Positions 54,899 to 64,000 of a DNA stretch of 64,000 nt are shown here, piece by piece. How positions within the stretch are numbered: position 1 is the stretch's first letter; each line of letters starts with the position of its first letter. Source of the stretch: Hysterium pulicare CBS 123377 (Eukaryota > Ascomycota > Dothideomycetes > Hysteriales > Hysteriaceae); assembly GCA_000467715.1 (NCBI GenBank), contig AJFK01000277.1, forward strand, positions 1 through 64,000. Reading direction: 5' to 3'. The notes beneath the pieces were generated by a model that was not told the origin of the DNA, did not search any database, and was given only the letters and a program-made list of their open reading frames with translations. Position numbers and translations under genes: made by a program.

Positions 54899-55364
54899 AA
54901 GATAAGAGACGCTAAACGGTGAGACTTCATATAAATAACAGAATCTCGTCCAAGTTCGTGAGGTTTCGTCAAGAGAGGGTGAGAGAGAAAGGTACATACG
55001 GTGGTGTAGTATATCCTTGGAGACTGGGCAGGGCATCAACCTCGTAGACTCTTCTTTCTGAGCACCTATAAAGGTTGAGCTTGGTAATCCGATTCTAGGG
55101 GAGTATCTAGCTCTTACAATTGTCGAAGTTGTCCGCATAGCCTTCTGTTCTTGCTTGTGCAGGAAAAGGAAATCTAGGATCTAATAACTTACGACACCCA
55201 TTGCGATAGGAACTTGAAGAGGAAGAGAATCTAACCCTTGCTGTATTAGCACGTTTGAAGCACGTGATTTGTGATTGCGAAACATCATCATTATGTAGCA
55301 TAATTCCAAATAACCACCCGTATTTTATTTCCCACTCATTGACAACATCATCAACCCCTTTCGT
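54899..55364. other. Convergent 3' intergenic region
   Basis: About 465 bases between the 3' ends of the MFS gene and the following permease. No gene is seen; overlapping minus-strand frames have no support. Confidence 0.5.
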
Positions 55365-57288
55365 CTACCACCTAACCTTAGCAACAGGCCCGGTATATAC
55401 CTTCCTCGCCCAAACCCAGTAAACAACCGCACTAATAATCATTACACCACTGAACAGCACGCTCGACCAATTGAAGGTTTGTGCAGTGGGCTGGTAGCCA
55501 TTCGGCCAGAAACTCCAAAAGAATGCCCAAATGGCATACAGCAATGCGACAATATTAATCGGCAATCCAAACCTACCAAGACTCCATCGTGCCTGGGGTA
55601 ATGCTTGGTTGGTGAGACGCTTGTAGGCCACGGAGCCAATAGAGATGAGATAGGTTGCCATGAGTGCGGAGGATGAGAGCGAAAGGACGGCGTTGAAGGC
55701 GACGGTAGAACCAATGTTAATTAACGAAAGGACGATAGTGTAACAGCACGTAAAGATAACGCTGTTTGCTGGTACATGCAGGCCGGGATGAACATGGCTC
55801 AACCAGCTTGAACCGGGCAGACCTTTGTCTCTGGAAAATGCCCATAGTTGTCGAGACGAAGATGCCAGGGAGGAGATAGTGATCATGATTAGCAAGAGGA
55901 GGATGATTACGACTAGAGCGATGGTTCCGCCTCGGGATTGCGTCGCATTTTGGAATACATAGATGAAGGGCCAGCCAGTAGTTGAGGATATTGCATCTTC
56001 GACGGACCCAATGCAGAAGAGGTAGGTGATGAGGAGACCGAAAGTAAGGGGGATGTTGAGCAAAAAGGCCCAGAGCATACCGCGGGGAACGATCATGCCT
56101 GCGTCTTCAATTTCTTCGGCTATAGAACGTATTAGTGAATATCAGGTAGTAGTTGTGTAACAAAGGATACAGTCATATGTCGCAACAGGCAGGTAGTCGG
56201 GTATAGGGAGACTTGCAGATGTGTGCAACAGAGTCGGATCCAATGACTGTGAACATGGCAGAGACCTGTCCTACCAATACTGCCATCCCAGTGTTTGGCC
56301 AACCAGCCCCATTATCCGTGAATTCTGTAAAAACAACCTTCGCGGACTGCTTTGGTGCCATAGCCCAGAGAACTGCAATGACCGGGAAGAACGCGAAAAC
56401 GTGAAACGTTGCGAATATTCCTTCGAAAAGAGGGAGATGCTTAGCACCATAGATGTTGAAGAGTCCAATACCAATGGCAGATGCAATGATGAGAAGCGTT
56501 GCCTGCCATCTTTCAGGAACATAGCTGGGGTCTGCGACGACAATAAGGCCTTGAACAATTCCGCCAACGATGTAGCAGTCTACGGCGATAATGCTCTGCC
56601 AAGAGAGAGAGGCTAGCCATCCTACAAGAAGATATGTCAGTATAAGCTAGACAGAATATGGAAGGTATCATGGGGTGCACTAACCTGACGCATAGCTCAT
56701 CCACTTCTGATACTTGCGAGGTGCGAACTCTGACACCCAATGGTACTGGCCCCCGGCTGTGGGAGCCCTTCAAATCGTTAGCCTCACGCTCAGAAGGTGG
56801 TATAAACCGACCTGGTTTGCACTGACATTGATGCCATTTCTGCGAGAGAAAGCACGATAAAGGTTTGTCCGGCGTAACACCAGCATAAAGACCAGAACAG
56901 CCCAGCCAACCCTCCGGCGATCAAGCCTTGGGTATTAGCTCTATGTTTTGCATTAACAAAGCAGCATGTCATGGTACTCAAGGATCAATAACGTACGTGA
57001 GAAGGATTTCCCATGTACCCATCACGCATGTGGTGAACCCGACGGTGGAGATAAGCCGGAAGTTCCTCTGATATACAATTAATATGAGGGAGTCTAAGAG
57101 GCACGAAAGGGATAACCTACCATCAACTCCTGCTTCTTACCCATACGATGCATGTCTCTTCGATCATTCTCGGTGAAGCCATCGTTGATCTTGGAGTCAT
57201 TGGGAGTCTCAAAGTCCAAGCTCGATGGCTCCTTGCTCTCGGGAAGAGAGTTGCTTTGAAGCTCGAAACCTTTCTCGACCTCCGCCAT
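55365..57288 (-). CDS. APC-family permease of the GABA/choline (Uga4/Hnm1) type
   Basis: Six exons (introns 57068-57120, 56941-56996, 56768-56826, 56622-56684, 56120-56216) give 531 aa with about 12 membrane segments. Family blocks are STVGFTTCVMGTWEILL, AGLFWSLCWCYAGQTFIVLS, AEMASMAPTAGGQYHWVSEF with the split Met restored by splicing, SYASGWLASLSWQ, and IGSDSVAHISEEIEDAG after the last junction. That last intron (56120-56216) begins with GCAAGT, a GC-AG intron. Yeast Uga4 imports GABA and Hnm1 imports choline; members in filamentous fungi also carry other amines. It sits beside the sulfur-related genes and is convergent with the Dal5-type MFS gene. Taurine is a structural analogue of GABA, so taurine uptake is a tempting but untested idea. 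Confidence 0.93.
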
Positions 57289-58774
57289 GGTTCGAGACTG
57301 ATGCGCGTTGGTGAGTAGCAAATAGGTCAGTGAAGAAAGATGAGAATATGGATGAAGACTGCTATCTTATGAATGGGGGACTGGGAATCGCCGCCGGGCT
57401 GGAATGTTGCTCTCCACAGCCGGGGAGCTGGGTAGCACAAGGGCTATATGAGAATGCATGGTCACGACGGATGCAAGATTGCGGCACAGTTCTGACTGCC
57501 ATGGTTCTGGGAAGATACAGCGATGGGTGAAGAGAACGACACGGGAACCCGGAGAAGGCGGGAAGGTTGACCGGGTCTCCTGCAGGGTTCGCGATACAGT
57601 CCTTGCGTTTCAACCCGCACTCGATAAGGAGCCTTATGTCAACCACATTCACCGTCGAATCAACTCATTCGTGAAGCCTTCCAATATGGGAGACTTCTAC
57701 GCGAGAACCGCCAAAGAGCACATCACGGCGGAACCTCCTCGCTGGACATGCTCCGCCGAACTCGGTCCGACTTCCACAGAGCCAACATTCAGCCCGACGC
57801 TATGGTTGTTCGTGGGGTGTGCTGACTCTTTGCCCAAATAGATGCGCCATGCAGAGAATCTCGTTCACCGATCACACAACATGCTCAAAGCTCCGAATGA
57901 ACCTCGAGGGATGCAGAGCTTGTGGAGATGTGAGGGCCTTGCTTATGCGCCGCCTGCGCAGTTCCGTGGCCATTCACGGTTGCACAGCTCTGGTGCTACA
58001 CGAGGAGTTCCTTTTCGCTCTCTTTGTACGGATCGAATATCCCGCTTCCCCTATACGGAACGGCCCATTGGTTGCATGTTACCGAGATGGCTTTGCTGTG
58101 CCTCAGCAAGAGCCAGCATTAGATATCTATTTCGCAAAAAGCACGCCGTAAACTTGTCGTTGATGAGACTCCTTCGACAACACTTGAGCCAAATAAGCGA
58201 TGATAAGTATGCCGGTGCTTTTTATTTATTGTTCCAGATACCTACCTACTCCGCCATTCATCCCAGATGTCTTAGACGCATCGGTAAACGGAGCCGAAAT
58301 ACTCGTGGGGGGGTGAACTTCCAAACGCAAACTGCAGACCTGCGAGGACATGCGACCTCAGAAGCCTACCAATAATTTCCATTTGGAAAGCTGGACAATG
58401 GCATGGGTCAGCTATGCGATCGTACCAACCGCGACGCGACAATACTCCTCGCAGCAAGTTCAAGGGTACCGTCGCTTGACACCCCATACTGGATCCCCGA
58501 CGGAATCCCCGAACCAGATCTTTCTCCTGTGACAGGATTGTGCCGCATGCCACAACTGAGCCATGAAGACATCCTACACGGCAGCGTGCTTTATCTTTCC
58601 ATCTACCATCTCGCTGGGCTGCGTGCGAGCTTTGGGGAGATATACCGGCATGATGGTTCATTTCAATCAGCTGAGACCCCTATGAGCGATATCCCACATT
58701 TTCGTTATATCTTCGTCGCTGTACCTGCATTCATCAGCATGTCATCTCCCATTTTCTAAAATTCCGGTCCACTA
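57289..58774. other. Intergenic, no gene seen
   Basis: Nearly 1.5 kb between divergent genes. Several long overlapping frames (177 codons at 57842-58375 on the plus strand, 129 codons at 58272-58661 on the minus strand) exist but lack family motifs, hydrophobic patterns or splice-supported neighbours, so they are not called. Confidence 0.5.
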
Positions 58775-60193
58775 ATGACGTCCCCAGACGACCGCTTTAC
58801 CACCCCTGCCAACCATGGCCCCTTGGCGGGGATCGCGGTGGGTATTGGTATGATATGGTCGATTCTTGTCTTTAGTATACGAGTGTTCATCAGGTTACGA
58901 ATTGTTCCGCCTATAGGCGCTGATGACATTGCGACAGCCATTGCTCTGGTAGACTTAACTCCATCTCGTTCTGCGATGATACTAAAATGCATAGATTCTA
59001 GCGACAGGGCAAGCTGCTGCGACTTTTGTGTCGATTCATTATGGCCTTGGGCGGACACAGGATTCGCTCAATGAAAGTCAGATCAACGGTTTTCTTGCTG
59101 TATGGTCTCAAGCTTTCATTTCTCATTACGTAGCCCTCTAGGGCCATTCAGCTAACGTCGGCCAATCCTAGTCTTCATATGCGGGAGCCATATGCTACAT
59201 TCTATCCATTGCGGCAACGAAATGGTCGACAAGTCTCCTCATTGCGAGACTCACACGAACCAGACACCATCTGATTGCTAGCTTCTCTACTACCGGCTTT
59301 ACTGCAGCATGGGCAGTCGCATCTGTCTTCGTCATTTGCTTTCCTAGATGGGATTCATTGTCGGGGTTCAGCAAGGAGAGATCAAACGTGGTATGTTGAT
59401 TACGCTTTTTCATCTCTTTCTCGTGTGAGACCAAAAGCAGCGACATCGAGCTAATGCTCAGCAGTATCTTCGCTGGAAGGTTATTGAAGGCTTCAGCATG
59501 GCTATCGAAGGCATCGTCTTCCTCCTATCTATCTACCTCGTCTGGTCCCTCTACATGCCGCTCAAAACCAAAGCGATCGTAGTCGGTGCCTTCTTCTGCC
59601 GAATCCTCATCATAATACCCACAGTCTTTCGTCTTCGCTTACTAAAAGACCCAACGAACCATGTCGATATAACACGGTCAGCAATTGGGGCCACTATCCT
59701 TACCCAAGTAGTTCTCCACTTCAGCATCATTGCAGCCACAATACCGTGCATGAAGCAATTCCTCCGCGCTTGGAATACTGACCTTGGTCACACCGTGGAT
59801 ATCAACCACCACGCGAAATCTCTTGTCTCGCTCGAACAATCTGGCAAATCTGGTTCAATATCCGCATCCCGACCGTCGCAATCCAGCCCATCACATCCCC
59901 GAACAAGTGATGTGGGCAAAGAAACATCTCCCGCCGGAACTTATGCTCTTCAGCACATTCGCCAAGAGCGAGGGCTCCGAGCGCGCACACCCGAGAGTCA
60001 ACGTCATGATAGAAGTGGAACCATGCGACTGAGACCTGATAGGGTGCATAGCACAAGCGAGGTCGAGGCTGGGCTCCCTGCCGATATTGAATACTTGGAT
60101 GAGGGAAAGAGTGTTGCTGATTCGGAGGGGAGTGATAAGGCGATTATTAAGATGACGAGGAAGTGGGATGTTAGCTATAGGAATGCGGAGTGA
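58775..60193 (+). CDS. Fungal rhodopsin-type seven-transmembrane protein
   Basis: Four exons (introns 58949-58994, 59100-59171, 59391-59464) give 408 aa. The architecture is that of the fungal rhodopsin-domain group (formerly grouped with PTH11/SAT4-like proteins): a short N-terminus, seven hydrophobic segments, and a long polar C-terminal tail. Diagnostic parts are IRVFIRLRIVPPIGADD after segment 1, GQAAATFVSIHYGLGRTQDS after the first junction, SIAATKWSTSLLIARLTRT, and IKMTRKWDVSY near the end. Intron 1 has a second, less likely acceptor choice; the one given restores the conserved ILATGQ stretch. The intron at 59100 could alternatively start at 59142, adding 14 residues. No ligand or partner is known. 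It is convergent with the carboxylesterase gene. Confidence 0.85.
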
Positions 60194-60359
60194 AGGGGAG
60201 GAATGTCAGTTCTCTAGGTGACCGCGTATCCGAACCCTTTCCTTGATGGTGGAGCTTCAAAACGATAGTGGACACAAGTACGGGCATGCGTGGAATTAAT
60301 CCATATTTTGTTCTCATTTACCAAGATACCATGTTCCCACAATCGATTGCACCAAGCCT

Positions 60360-62035
60360 TTATACCGGTATCTTGCTCCCGTGACTCTGCCAGAACTCAC
60401 ACCGTCGTTCTAACATCCCAATCTCATCTTGCTTGAACCCCCCGGTCTGAACTACGAATTGCTTATTCGAAGACACTGATGGCACGTCTACAACCCTACT
60501 AGTCGTAACCTTATGCGCATTGGGATCACCCGTTTGCACGAAAGAAGCAAGCGCACCCGCATAGCCGTCGTATATCAATGATTGGGTCTTTTGAGCCGAG
60601 TTGACTTGATTCCACTGTAATAAAGTCAGTGAATGATATACATGCTATGGTCATTAGAAACCGCGTGAAAGCTTACATATATGGTATCACTCGCATGCTT
60701 TGCCGGACTGATAGTATACTCACCTATCCAACCCTCCGTCTTCGCACTCTTCACGGTCCAATAAGCAGGACAAGCGAGAACAGCATCTCGGTATATCAGC
60801 CCCGCTCGCACATAAGTAGTGTTATAAGATATATCTTCAGCTTCGCCGTTAGCCGGATACAGCGACTTCACTTGATCTAACAAGTTCGTCGAGAAGCCCG
60901 GCAAAAATCCCGCAACCCAATCATCGAAACTCGATACTGAATCGTTGAATCCACTATCTTCAGCCCTATTTTGCAGGCCGGGAGGAATGAAGTTCTCGCC
61001 TTCGTGGAGATTATACGTCGTGAATGCTACATCCGCGTTGGTCCTCCCACCCCTAACAGCCTCGGTCAACGGCTCGCGGAGAAAATCATCATCGATTACG
61101 GGAGCCCAGGTGTAAGATGAAGTGTTATACGTGTGGCTTGCGTCAATCACCAAGCTCGCATCTCGGATGACTTGCACGTCAACACTCTTCAAGCAGTCCA
61201 ACGAATCTTTGGCTTTATTGCAGCCGGTTAAGACGACGAGTCGATTGTAGATAGCTTCGGCCTCGGGAGCATCATATCGGTACGTCTTAGGCCAGTACGG
61301 GGAACTCGCCATGGATTTTGAGAACAACTTCGGGGTTGTATTTCCGCCATTTGCGATCGTTTGCGCAACGACGGAACCAGCGCCTGCGGATTGACCCCAT
61401 ATTGTCACGTTTGTCGGATCACCACCGAAATGGGAGATATACTTATTCACCCACTTCAGTGCAGCTTGTTGGTCTAGCAGTCCGGGGTTCAAATCTGCCG
61501 TATCGGATGCCTTAATCTTGTTACCGGGCAAAAACCCAAATGCGTTGGTACGATAATTGGGATATACAACGACGAAATCATTTTGCTCGCTAACATTCAA
61601 CACTGGGTACGCAGGTGGCGGAATAGTGAAGCTTGCGCTTCCCTGGATGAACCCTCCACCGTAGAATGTCACGAGGACGGGTCGTTTTGCGTTGGGATCG
61701 GTCCAAGGCCGCGAGTAGAGACCTAGGTAGAGACAGTCCTCAGAACCGTTGGCGGTGCGTTGCGCGCACGTGGGAAAAGATTGGTCGGTATTGTACGTGC
61801 CATTTGTGAGGAGTGCTGGAGGTTGAGGAGCTCGAAAGCGGTTGGGACCTGAGGTTGGGGCGCCGAAGGGAATGCGACGGAAGTAGGAAATGTTATATTG
61901 GGAGCTGTATTTTCCGGCAAATATACCATAGTCGAGGGTTACAGTAGGATTGTCATAGGCAGATGCGTAGAGAAGTAAGGAGAGAACAGTCAGGAAGACT
62001 TGACGAAGGTGAGAAACACAGAATTGAGAAAACAT
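60360..62035 (-). CDS. Secreted type B carboxylesterase/lipase
   Basis: Two exons joined across an intron at 60615-60676 (GTAAGC...TTACAG) give 537 aa. A signal peptide in VFLTVLSLLLYASA predicts secretion. The alpha/beta-hydrolase catalytic Ser is in GQSAGAGS (S216), preceded by the oxyanion loop FYGGGFIQG and by the EDCLYLGLYSRP block. The acid is near NLHEGENFIPPG and the His is in PAKHASDTIY, completed across the splice junction. It resembles fungal extracellular carboxylesterases and cholinesterase-like lipases; the substrate cannot be read from sequence. The end, with RRCEFWQSHG, is the family's usual C-terminus. A fragment of another member lies at 45.8 kb. Confidence 0.94.
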
Positions 62036-62678
62036 GTTGAACAGACAAGCACTCAGCGTTCATGGCTTGAATATTAATGAACTATTTAGTTAATTTGACT
62101 TCGCGTACATATAACCTGCGTCTCTATTTAACTAGAACCGGGATAATTTCTCCGCACATCGATGCCACAGCGTCTAGGGAGCGTCGTTGCGCACTCGTGG
62201 AGCTCAAGATCCGGGGAAATAGAAATGAAGACGAGGCTGTTAAGTTATGAAAGACCATCGGCATAATGTCTACCGAGAATAGAAGGTTGTTTACTCGAGT
62301 GTGTTCATAACCACTGTGGGATGGGATAGAATGAGTTTATCCGGGGAAATGCAGAACGACGTCAATGCTTCATCGACATACGCTAGCACTGATCGGGATC
62401 ATTGGAGGCAGTGTGAGATGGAGAATTGGATTCAATCCCTCGAGGAGAAGGCAAACATCACGCTCAGGCCTTTTAGGAGAGGATAATGGCAATCATCTTG
62501 GCAGCCGTATCTCGACATCCCTGTGAGCAACTTCCTCTAGCCTCATGTTGCTATACCCGAGTACAACGCATCCGGCCCCCTTGGAAATTAGATTGTCGAT
62601 GGGAGCGAATATTCGCAGACATTCCTATGCAGCTTTGTATTACAAGGTAGCTTATATCAATGATATAAGAATTGGCGC
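62036..62678. other. Intergenic, no gene seen
   Basis: This lies upstream of the carboxylesterase and downstream of the next gene. A 61-codon plus-strand frame near 62301-62486 starts with GTG and has no features. Confidence 0.45.
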
Positions 62679-63233
62679 TTATCCAGAATGGCTAGATCTC
62701 TCTGGAGACAGGTGGGATTTATGACAATCTTCCAGCCTCTCCCCCTCATGTTCACGCTTCTCATGCTCACCAACCTTGCCCTTCCCATTCCCACTCAACG
62801 CCCTACTCAGCCTCCTCGCCCATCCACCCCCCTCTTTAGAATCCCTCCTCTCACTCTTCCTCCTCTTCTTCTCCTCCCTCTCCCTCTCCCTCCTTTCTAA
62901 CTCCTCCTTCGATATCACGTCCGCCTTACCACCAAACGCCTGTATATCACCCCCACCTCCCATGTCGTAAGTGCCGTCTTGTCCCGGGACGACGTATTTC
63001 TTCTGTTCGGCCCATGCGCGCAGGGCGGAGAGGTATTCTTTGTCGTTGCCGCGGTCTTGGACGTAAGCTGGGAGGGGTTGCTCGCGATGAGAATGGGGGC
63101 GGTGGGATGGAGGTGAGGGCGCATCCGATGCGATAGCGGTGGAATCGGTGGAATCGGTGGTCCTTGTTCTTGTGGTAGGTTCGGGAGTGGGAATGTCAAT
63201 GTAAGGCGGTGGTTCTTCGTTCTGACTGGTCAT
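62679..63233 (-). CDS. Small charged orphan protein, possibly conserved in fungi
   Basis: A single-exon frame of 184 aa starts with an ATG at 63233. The N-terminus is Pro/Ser/Thr-rich (EEPPPYIDIPTPEP), the centre has a conserved-looking KEYLSALRAWAEQKKYVVPG stretch and a GTYDMGGGGDIQAFGG loop, and the C-terminal part is an Arg/Lys/Glu helix that resembles a coiled coil (EELERREREREEKKRRKSER). PPxY motifs (PPPYIDI and LPAYV) suggest binding to WW-domain proteins such as Rsp5, typical of small arrestin-like or trafficking adaptors, but this is only an inference. No membrane segment is visible. Confidence 0.75.
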   Translation of the reverse strand: MTSQNEEPPPYIDIPTPEPTTRTRTTDSTDSTAIASDAPSPPSHRPHSHREQPLPAYVQDRGNDKEYLSALRAWAEQKKYVVPGQDGTYDMGGGGDIQAFGGKADVISKEELERREREREEKKRRKSERRDSKEGGGWARRLSRALSGNGKGKVGEHEKREHEGERLEDCHKSHLSPERSSHSG

Positions 63234-64000
63234 GGTGATAATTTTGATAGAGTTGTAGAGGCTGTATTAAGCTATTTCTCATGAATAAGATTCCGGGAAA
63301 AGTAATGGAGTTGTAGAGTGTCAATCAACGGGTGTTGGGTGGCAAGTCAGGGAAATTTGATAAGGAGAAAAGATATAGATACTTGCTCGCAAGAACAAGA
63401 ATTCATCTACTAGATTTGAACAATAAGGACCCCATCCTGCGAGTTGATTGTTTCTTAACCCATCGACGCCGTTGTGTAGATGGCGCAGCAAACTGGAAAT
63501 AGAACCGATGAGGTCGTTAGCGTAGATCTATAAAGGAAGGAACGCCAATAGATTTAGAACGTGCTCCCTTCAAACACAAAAAGTCCACTGGTCTTCGGGA
63601 CTAAAGTACAAGGAGCCTGCCCTGCCTACGATGAGCGACGGACTTCTAGAAGTCTTGAGAAGTGGATTGAGAGACGGTGGCGATTAGAATAGTCTCGCCA
63701 CTGCAGATTCCACCGAGATTGAGTGCAAGCACGACCCTTTGGTCGGCGTATCGAAGACGGAGACAGTGGATGATGCAGTGTTTGGTGTTTTTCGAAAGGG
63801 AGAGAAACGATGAGGAGCTAGCACGGACTCTTTCACGTGGTAACTGAATCGCGACGCCACATGCAGCGTACCACGAGCCCGGGATTTCGAAGTGAATTGG
63901 AATGATCCGCGGGAATGGGAAATACTAAGCAAAGGTGGCGTCACGCTATCAACTGAACTCGTTGTACATAGTCTGTACAGGACTTGGATTGATGTTATAA
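63234..64000. other. Intergenic to window edge, no gene seen
   Basis: The last 767 bases contain the promoter of the small orphan gene and a minus-strand frame near 63684-63944 without features. Nothing is supported. Confidence 0.45.

Noticed and set aside
57842-58375. 177-codon plus-strand frame in the 57.3-58.8 kb gap
   Set aside because: Arg/Ser-rich composition without domains, overlapped by frames on both strands, and no splice-linked exons.
1-64000. tRNA or rRNA genes
   Set aside because: I looked for the TTCGA T-loop with matching stems and for conserved rRNA blocks and found none; a covariance-model scan would be needed to be certain.

Overview
This window is nuclear DNA of a filamentous ascomycete (Pezizomycotina; a leotiomycete is my best guess, from gene content only). 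The genes carry short introns, mostly 41-97 nt, with GTAAGT/GTATGT-type donors and CTAAC-type branch sites. A HET-domain incompatibility gene, a fungal rhodopsin-type membrane protein, a CYP52-like P450, a secreted GH3 glucosidase and several 2EXR/F-box-like orphan genes all fit this. AT-rich, TpA-rich relics suggest old repeat-induced point mutation (RIP). No rRNA, tRNA, CRISPR or recognisable retroelement was seen.

Layout. 0-4 kb: a tandem group of 2EXR-like orphan genes, one broken. 4.9-8.4 kb: POL3, the DNA polymerase delta catalytic subunit and the only clear housekeeping gene. 8.7-16.3 kb: a CYP52-clan P450, another 2EXR-like gene, a relic of a flavin oxidoreductase and a GH3 beta-glucosidase. 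16.3-36.4 kb: an orphan, repeat-rich stretch with a CCHC zinc-knuckle gene, a mitochondrial-leader-like orphan, a six-exon Pro/Tyr/Gln-rich gene whose start codon is assembled by splicing, a coiled-coil gene with an in-frame stop, decayed genes, a GCGG-motif repeat family and a two-locus minisatellite. 36.4-45.4 kb: an amino-acid permease, a divergent dehydrogenase/class II aldolase pair, a GFA-domain protein and the HET gene. 46.7-57.3 kb: transporters and sulfur metabolism. 58.8-63.2 kb: a rhodopsin-type protein, a secreted carboxylesterase and a small conserved-looking gene.

How genes may work together. A secreted sulfatase, a TauD/Jlp1-like sulfonate dioxygenase and a Dal5/Soa1-subfamily transporter (48.8-54.9 kb) form a plausible scavenging unit for organic sulfur; the dioxygenase and transporter share a divergent promoter with two CACGTG boxes. 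A GABA/choline-type permease lies next to them. The dehydrogenase and aldolase at 39.2-42.2 kb match two activities of four-carbon sugar-acid (threonate/erythronate-type) catabolism. Most gene models were rebuilt by hand from splice signals and frame continuity, and the exon sums divide by three for all complete models given.
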